Below are positions 6,758-9,060 of a stretch of 9,060 bases of DNA, piece by piece. Position numbers and translations under genes: made by a program. The number at the start of each line of letters is the position of its first letter. Position 1 is the first letter of the stretch. The DNA comes from Hydrogenophaga sp. (GTDB lineage Bacteria; Pseudomonadota; Gammaproteobacteria; Burkholderiales; Burkholderiaceae_C), in NCBI GenBank assembly GCA_030684755.1, contig JAUXXN010000089.1:1-9060 (forward strand), written 5' to 3'. The notes under the pieces were generated by a model. The model saw nothing but the letters and a program-made list of their open reading frames with translations. It was not told where the DNA came from and did no database searches.

Positions 6758-6778
6758 AAAACCTGCTTAACCTAGCAG
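6758..6778 (-). terminator. Weak hairpin plus short U-run after the small Cys-rich gene
   Basis: On the minus strand CTGCT (6774-6778) and AGCAG (6763-6767) pair around a six-base loop and are followed shortly by four U residues (6758-6761). A 5-bp stem with U4 is at most a leaky terminator or attenuator between the small protein gene and the DUF3299 gene. Confidence 0.25.
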
Positions 6779-6808
6779 CATCGACCGCTGCCAGCCAAGG
6801 CGCCAGGC

Positions 6809-7051
6809 TCAATGCGCGTGTTTCATGCCGCAATATTTCCCGATGGCCAGACCCTTGCAAGCGGTTTGAAGTTCCTTTAAGCACACGTCCTCGCTCTTGG
6901 TAGATTCCAGGCACTTGGCCGCATTTTCGTGTGCCACGGCCATGGCCCGGTGGCGGGCGGCATCTTCTTTGCGTTCTTTGTCCGAATGTTGGGCCAGCGC
7001 TGCGGTGCTCAGCAGGGCTGCAGCGGCAAAAAAAATAGCATATTTTTTCAT
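6809..7051 (-). CDS. Small exported four-cysteine, His-containing protein of unknown function
   Basis: The 80-residue product has a clean signal peptide, MKKYAIFFAAAALLSTAALA, with cleavage expected at A20/Q21. This leaves a mature periplasmic peptide of about 60 residues. It contains four cysteines (47, 57, 65, 74), spaced C-x9-C-x7-C-x8-C, and His at 22, 34, 41, 78 and 80, with a GMKHAH tail. The body looks helical (KERKEDAARHRAMAVAHENA). I do not recognise a named family. Paired cysteines on helices suggest a disulfide-locked helical hairpin or a metal site. ATG 7049-7051 has the best Shine-Dalgarno in the window, GAGGTGA (7057-7063), whose last bases are the permease stop codon. Expression is therefore tied to the transporter. 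From context I infer a periplasmic partner or metal chaperone of the ABC system, unproven. Confidence 0.85.
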   Translation of the reverse strand: MKKYAIFFAAAALLSTAALAQHSDKERKEDAARHRAMAVAHENAAKCLESTKSEDVCLKELQTACKGLAIGKYCGMKHAH

Positions 7052-7056
7052 CGGTA

Positions 7057-7063
7057 TCACCTC
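7057..7063 (-). promoter_or_regulatory. Ribosome binding site overlapping the permease stop codon
   Basis: GAGGTGA on the minus strand is five bases from the ATG of the small Cys-rich gene and includes the TGA that ends the permease. Ribosomes finishing the permease are thus placed to start the next gene. This also makes 7051 the secure start of that gene. Confidence 0.8.
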
Positions 7064-8268
7064 GAATTCAACAGTTGCGTCACATCCAAACGGTAGGCAC
7101 TGAGCGCGGGCAAACCAGCCGCCAACAGCGCCACCCCCAAAGCCAACACAGGCACCCACACCTCGGTGTGGACCCATTGCCAGCCTGTGATGGCGAGAGA
7201 CTGCTCCGCCACCAACATGCCACCCAACAGCGCCACCAGGCCATGCGCCGCCAGAAGACCCAGCACACAAGCCAGCGTCGCCAACCACAGGGCCTCACAC
7301 AGCAACAGCGCGCCCACCTGCAGCGGCGATGCACCCAGCATGCGCAGCATGGCCAGGTCGGCGCGGCGCTCGCGCACCGCGCTCCAGAGCGCAATAAAAA
7401 CAGACAGTGCAGCCACACCCAGCAGCACCACGCCCAGCCCCTGAAACACCCGCGTGCCCACGCCCACCATGCTCAATAAGCGCGTAATTTCCACCGCCGG
7501 TGCGGCCGCCTGCATGGCGGTGCTGTCGTTGACAAAGCGCGGAAAGCCCACCGCAGCCAGCGGGGTGCTGTAGGTGATGAGCGCCAGCGTGATTTCGCGG
7601 TCAGCGGCCAGCGCCGCGCGGTCTTCGTCGTCCATGTCGTCGGTGGCGTGCATGTCGTCGTGCACCTTCCAAACCGACTCGGTGGCGGTGAGCACCAACC
7701 GGTCCAACACACAGCCGCAGGGCTTCAGCACGCCGGTGACGGAGTAAGCCGCTTCGGCGTGAACGGTACCACCCGCGCCCAAGCCGTGTGCGCCCACAAA
7801 ACCCTGACCCAACTGAAGACCGGTGCGGGCCGCCACCTGAGCCCCCAGCACGGCTTGCATGGGTTCTTGCCACAACGAGCCGCTCGCCAACGTGGCCCCG
7901 TAATGCGCGGGGTAAGCCGCTGTGGTGCCCACAATGCGAAAACCGGCCACGTTGTCGCCCAAACTCAGTGGAATCAGTTGGGCCACCTGCGGGTGCTGCT
8001 GCAGTTGCTGCACATCGGCCAGCGCAATATTGCCCGGCGGCACATCGAGGTGAAACACGCCCGCCAATATGAGCTGCATGGGGCTGCCTTTGGCGCCCAC
8101 CACCAAGTCGATGCCTGCCAGATCGCGCTCAAAGGCACGGTCCACCTGGTCGCGTGCAATCAACACAAAGGCCATAGAAGCCAGGCCCAGCGCCAGCAAC
8201 AGCAGGTTCAGCACCGTGGCCAGAGGCCGGGACCACAGGTAGCGCCACGACAGGGTAAAAACATTCAT
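7057..8268 (-). CDS. FtsX/MacB-type ABC transporter permease
   Basis: The 403-residue protein has the MacB/LolC layout. A first membrane helix spans about residues 16-37, followed by a large periplasmic domain (38-268) and three helices near 271-296, 319-345 and 371-391. The cytoplasmic loop SAVRERRADLAMLRMLGAS (297-315) is the typical FtsX ATPase-coupling segment, and the protein ends SAYRLDVTQLLNSR. Such permeases use ATP to work on periplasmic or outer-membrane-bound substrates rather than to pump through a channel. Two periplasmic features stand out: a CxC (Cys184, Cys186, in LKPCGCVLDR) and a His/Asp/Met-rich run, HDDMHATDDMDDEDR (203-217). ATG 8266-8268 overlaps the ATPase stop (ATGA), and the open frame further upstream lies inside the ATPase gene. 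The stop falls within the ribosome binding site of the small exported protein. Together with the ATPase it forms the transporter. Confidence 0.92.
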   Translation of the reverse strand: MNVFTLSWRYLWSRPLATVLNLLLLALGLASMAFVLIARDQVDRAFERDLAGIDLVVGAKGSPMQLILAGVFHLDVPPGNIALADVQQLQQHPQVAQLIPLSLGDNVAGFRIVGTTAAYPAHYGATLASGSLWQEPMQAVLGAQVAARTGLQLGQGFVGAHGLGAGGTVHAEAAYSVTGVLKPCGCVLDRLVLTATESVWKVHDDMHATDDMDDEDRAALAADREITLALITYSTPLAAVGFPRFVNDSTAMQAAAPAVEITRLLSMVGVGTRVFQGLGVVLLGVAALSVFIALWSAVRERRADLAMLRMLGASPLQVGALLLCEALWLATLACVLGLLAAHGLVALLGGMLVAEQSLAITGWQWVHTEVWVPVLALGVALLAAGLPALSAYRLDVTQLLNSR

Positions 8269-8924
8269 GGAGCCACCCCGCCTGCCACAGCGTGAAAGCC
8301 CAACACCTGGGCTTGCGGCAGTGCCTGTAGCACCCGTGCGTCGTGTGTGGCCACCACCAGCGTGGCGCCACAAGCCTGGGCGCTTTGCTGCAAGCGCTGC
8401 AAAGCGGTGGCGCATGCTGCATCGTCCAAGCTGGCGGTGGGTTCGTCGGCCAGCACCACACGCGGGTGCAACAACAGTGCACGGGCGAGCGCAACACGCT
8501 GGGCCTGCCCACCGGAGAGCTGCATGGGTTTGCGTCCACCCAGACCATCCAGACCCAGTGCTGACAAAGCCTGCGTGACGGCAGCCCGGTCCAACGGTAC
8601 GCCGGCTGCGAAGTAAGCCAGCGCCAAGTTGTCAAACACGTTGAGGGCATCGCTCAGGTGCAATTTTTGGGGGAGAAAGCCCACATGTCTGGCGCGCCAA
8701 GCGTCGCGGGCGCTGGGGCCCAGCGCCGCCATATCTTGGCTCGCCACCCGCAACAAGCCTGCGGTGGGTGTGAGCAAGCCCGCCACCAGCGCCAGCCAGG
8801 TGGACTTGCCACTGCCCGACGGCCCACGCAACAACAGCGTGCCGCCCTGCTCCACCACGACATCGTTGAAGCGAATGCGCTGCCCACCGGGATAGGCAAA
8901 CGCCACACCGAGCGTTTCAATCAT
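8265..8924 (-). CDS. ABC transporter ATP-binding protein, LolD/MacB type
   Basis: The 219-residue protein carries every catalytic element: Walker A GPSGSGKST (34-42), Q-loop FLPQ (Gln86), signature LSGGQ (136-140), Walker B VVLADEP (156-162), D-loop SLD (165-167) and switch His194 in ATHD. Its length and the phrase ARALLLHPRVVLADEPTASL are typical of the LolD/MacB/FtsE group that pairs with FtsX-like permeases. It is cytoplasmic and energises the permease encoded directly downstream. I chose ATG 8922-8924, which overlaps the Fur-family stop as ATGA. An upstream ATG at 8966 would add 14 residues inside the regulator gene and is unlikely. The stop overlaps the permease start as ATGA, so the three genes should be made together. 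Confidence 0.95.
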   Translation of the reverse strand: MIETLGVAFAYPGGQRIRFNDVVVEQGGTLLLRGPSGSGKSTWLALVAGLLTPTAGLLRVASQDMAALGPSARDAWRARHVGFLPQKLHLSDALNVFDNLALAYFAAGVPLDRAAVTQALSALGLDGLGGRKPMQLSGGQAQRVALARALLLHPRVVLADEPTASLDDAACATALQRLQQSAQACGATLVVATHDARVLQALPQAQVLGFHAVAGGVAP

Positions 8925-9060
8925 GCAAGCGGCTCCAAGGTGTTTGCGTCTGAAGCGGGTAAGCAACCTGAGCAGGTACCGTGGATGGACAGGTCCACCC
9001 GCAGACCTTGATGACCCAAACTGGCCAGGGTGCGCAACAGTTCGCTGGTCACTTGGCGGG
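8921..9060 (-). CDS. Fur-family transcriptional regulator, C-terminal 45 residues (possibly Zur)
   Basis: Only the C-terminus is in the window, entering from the right edge and ending at TGA 8921-8923. The visible part reads RQVTSELLRTLASLGHQG, then LRVDLSIHGTCSGC, then a short tail ending NTLEPLA. The helix followed by a beta strand leading into HGxCxxC is the Fur-family dimerisation domain with the second Cys pair of its structural zinc site. Fur-family proteins repress DNA when loaded with metal. The DNA-binding domain and sensing site lie outside the window, so Zur, Fur, PerR or Mur cannot be told apart from sequence. Context (FtsX-type ABC genes plus DUF3299) makes Zur the best guess. 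It overlaps the ATPase start by four bases, so it is the first visible gene of the transport operon and may regulate its own operon. Confidence 0.8.
   Translation of the reverse strand, partial: RQVTSELLRTLASLGHQGLRVDLSIHGTCSGCLPASDANTLEPLA

Noticed and set aside
7648..8295. Plus-strand open frame of 215 codons opposite the ABC permease
   Set aside because: It is His/Gln-rich antisense shadow sequence; the minus-strand FtsX-type permease fully explains the region.
8269..8415. N-terminal extension of the permease to 8415
   Set aside because: The extension is Arg/Gly-rich and lies inside the ATPase gene; the ATGA overlap start at 8268 begins the usual short cytoplasmic leader before the first helix.
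6706..9060. Zur/Fur operator inside the window
   Set aside because: I looked for AT-rich palindromes of the Zur or Fur-box type upstream of the cluster genes and found none. The operon promoter is most likely beyond the right edge.

Overview
The window is about 60% GC, with densely packed genes and very few intergenic bases. The ribosomal-protein operon, the CobD/CbiB-like protein and the CoA-pyrophosphatase-type NUDIX gene resemble, from memory, Burkholderiales (Betaproteobacteria), most likely Comamonadaceae. This placement rests on recognising protein sequences by eye, not on a search. I see no tRNA, rRNA, insertion sequence, phage gene or CRISPR array, and no gene-free stretch over 300 bases.

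Layout. (1) Positions 1-697, minus: the N-terminal 232 residues of an integral-membrane CobD/CbiB/AmpE-like protein that runs off the left edge. (2) 741-1436, minus: a NUDIX CoA-pyrophosphatase-type hydrolase. (3) 1495-1523: a strong, symmetrical intrinsic terminator. (4) 1556-3874, minus: the classic rpsP-rimM-trmD-rplS operon, with a promoter at 4023-4052 and a structured leader of about 140 nt ahead of rpsP. A second copy of the same -10 context sits at the end of trmD, ahead of rplS. (5) 4109-5094, plus: a divergent two-gene unit, a phosphinothricin/methionine-sulfoximine-type GNAT acetyltransferase overlapping a TM2-domain membrane protein. (6) 5116-6072, minus: an AEC-family transporter convergent with that unit. 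(7) 6148-9060, minus: an accessory transport cluster. In transcription order it holds the C-terminus of a Fur-family regulator, a LolD/MacB-type ATPase, an FtsX/MacB-type permease, a small exported four-cysteine protein, and an exported DUF3299-type protein.

The cluster in (7) is the most interesting part. Regulator, ATPase and permease are joined by two ATGA overlaps, and the permease stop codon lies inside the ribosome binding site of the small protein. A Fur-family gene heading an FtsX-type ABC exporter and a DUF3299 protein recalls the zinc-starvation (Zur) cluster PA4063-PA4066 of Pseudomonas aeruginosa. On that basis I infer a metal-responsive, probably zinc-linked, envelope system. The permease has a CxC and a His/Asp/Met-rich stretch in its periplasmic domain, the small protein has four Cys and five His, and the DUF3299 protein has a CxxC. 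These fit metal handling, but no substrate can be read from the sequence.
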